Positions 63,918 through 64,000 of a DNA stretch of 64,000 nt are shown here, piece after piece (position 1 is the stretch's first letter; each line of letters begins with the position of its first letter). Where the stretch lies: NCBI RefSeq assembly GCF_016461715.1, contig NZ_JAEMUI010000007.1, positions 1 to 64,000 of the forward strand, given 5' to 3'. The notes beneath the pieces are model-generated. The model was not told the DNA's origin, ran no database searches, and saw only the letters and a list, made by a program, of their open reading frames with translations. The position numbers were made by a program, and so were the translations under genes. The DNA comes from Marinomonas spartinae. GTDB lineage: Bacteria > Pseudomonadota > Gammaproteobacteria > Pseudomonadales > Marinomonadaceae.

Positions 63918-64000
63918 TCAGCGCGTTAAGCGACTTGGAACCTGTTGTGTAATGCAATGTATGTTACCCCCTCCAAGTAACACTTCTCTCGCTGGAACCC
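63918..64000 (-). CDS. aguA: Agmatine deiminase, C-terminal fragment
   Basis: The minus-strand frame entering from the right edge reads EVLLGGGNIHCITQQVPSR and stops at TGA 63918-63920. LGGGNIHCITQQ is the conserved C-terminal active-site segment of agmatine deiminase, with the nucleophilic Cys. Only 26 residues are visible. The enzyme makes N-carbamoylputrescine from agmatine, linking to the puuA/puuB-like genes 6-9 kb away. The rest lies beyond the window. Confidence 0.85.
   Translation of the reverse strand, partial: VPAREVLLGGGNIHCITQQVPSRLTR

Overview
The window looks like chromosomal DNA of a marine, metabolically versatile gammaproteobacterium, most like Marinomonas and its Oceanospirillales relatives. 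This placement is inferred from the gene set: TRAP and TAXI-TRAP importers, a sulfatase, hydroxycinnamate-type catabolism, several LysR regulators, putrescine genes and a self-contained chemosensory operon. Base composition is moderate, with one visibly G+C-richer block around 11.9-16.4 kb. I see no rRNA, tRNA, CRISPR array, complete insertion sequence or prophage.

Layout. 0-4.3 kb: a broken gene fragment at the left edge, an MFS transporter, a LuxR-type regulator divergent from an amidase, and a decayed second copy of the MFS gene. 4.3-11.7 kb: a LysR regulator and a DUF3237 protein divergent from a TAXI-TRAP importer, a cytosolic sulfatase and a porin, which together look like an organosulfate uptake and desulfation unit. 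11.9-16.4 kb: a MacA-MacB-TolC-type tripartite efflux operon. 16.5-20.3 kb: a DsbA-family protein with a divergent LysR gene, a small basic protein, and an arginine-deiminase-superfamily enzyme with a TetR gene and a striking double palindrome upstream. 20.4-24.2 kb: a flavin aromatic hydroxylase of the 3-hydroxybenzoate/phenol type divergent from a LysR gene, then an inositol-monophosphatase-family enzyme.

24.5-32 kb is a MarR-controlled catabolic cluster: CoA-transferase, thiolase, crotonase, short-chain dehydrogenase and a feruloyl-CoA-synthase-type ligase. There is no acyl-CoA dehydrogenase, which fits CoA-dependent beta-oxidation of a side chain that is already unsaturated, such as a hydroxycinnamate. 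Two promoter regions of the cluster share a 15-bp motif. 32-33.4 kb holds aldose 1-epimerase and a small lipoprotein gene.

33.9-45.6 kb is one long chemosensory operon: an HAMP-less MCP-like protein, a STAS protein, a REC-PP2C-HATPase partner-switch protein, CheY, CheA with a 20-residue repeat in its linker, CheW, a large PAS-containing MCP, CheR, CheD and CheB. 45.7-50.5 kb: a DctPQM TRAP importer divergent from an aromatic-type aldehyde dehydrogenase. 50.6-54.3 kb: an EmrAB-like efflux pair with a LysR gene. 54.6-57.4 kb: PuuB-like and PuuA-like genes, divergent. 57.9-64 kb: TrkH, FdhD, an M23 cell-wall peptidase, a G/C-rich palindromic repeat element, RsgA, and the 3' end of an agmatine deiminase gene at the right edge.

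Many operons are bounded by clear hairpin terminators. Start codons were re-chosen where a Shine-Dalgarno sequence or family alignment argued against the longest frame.
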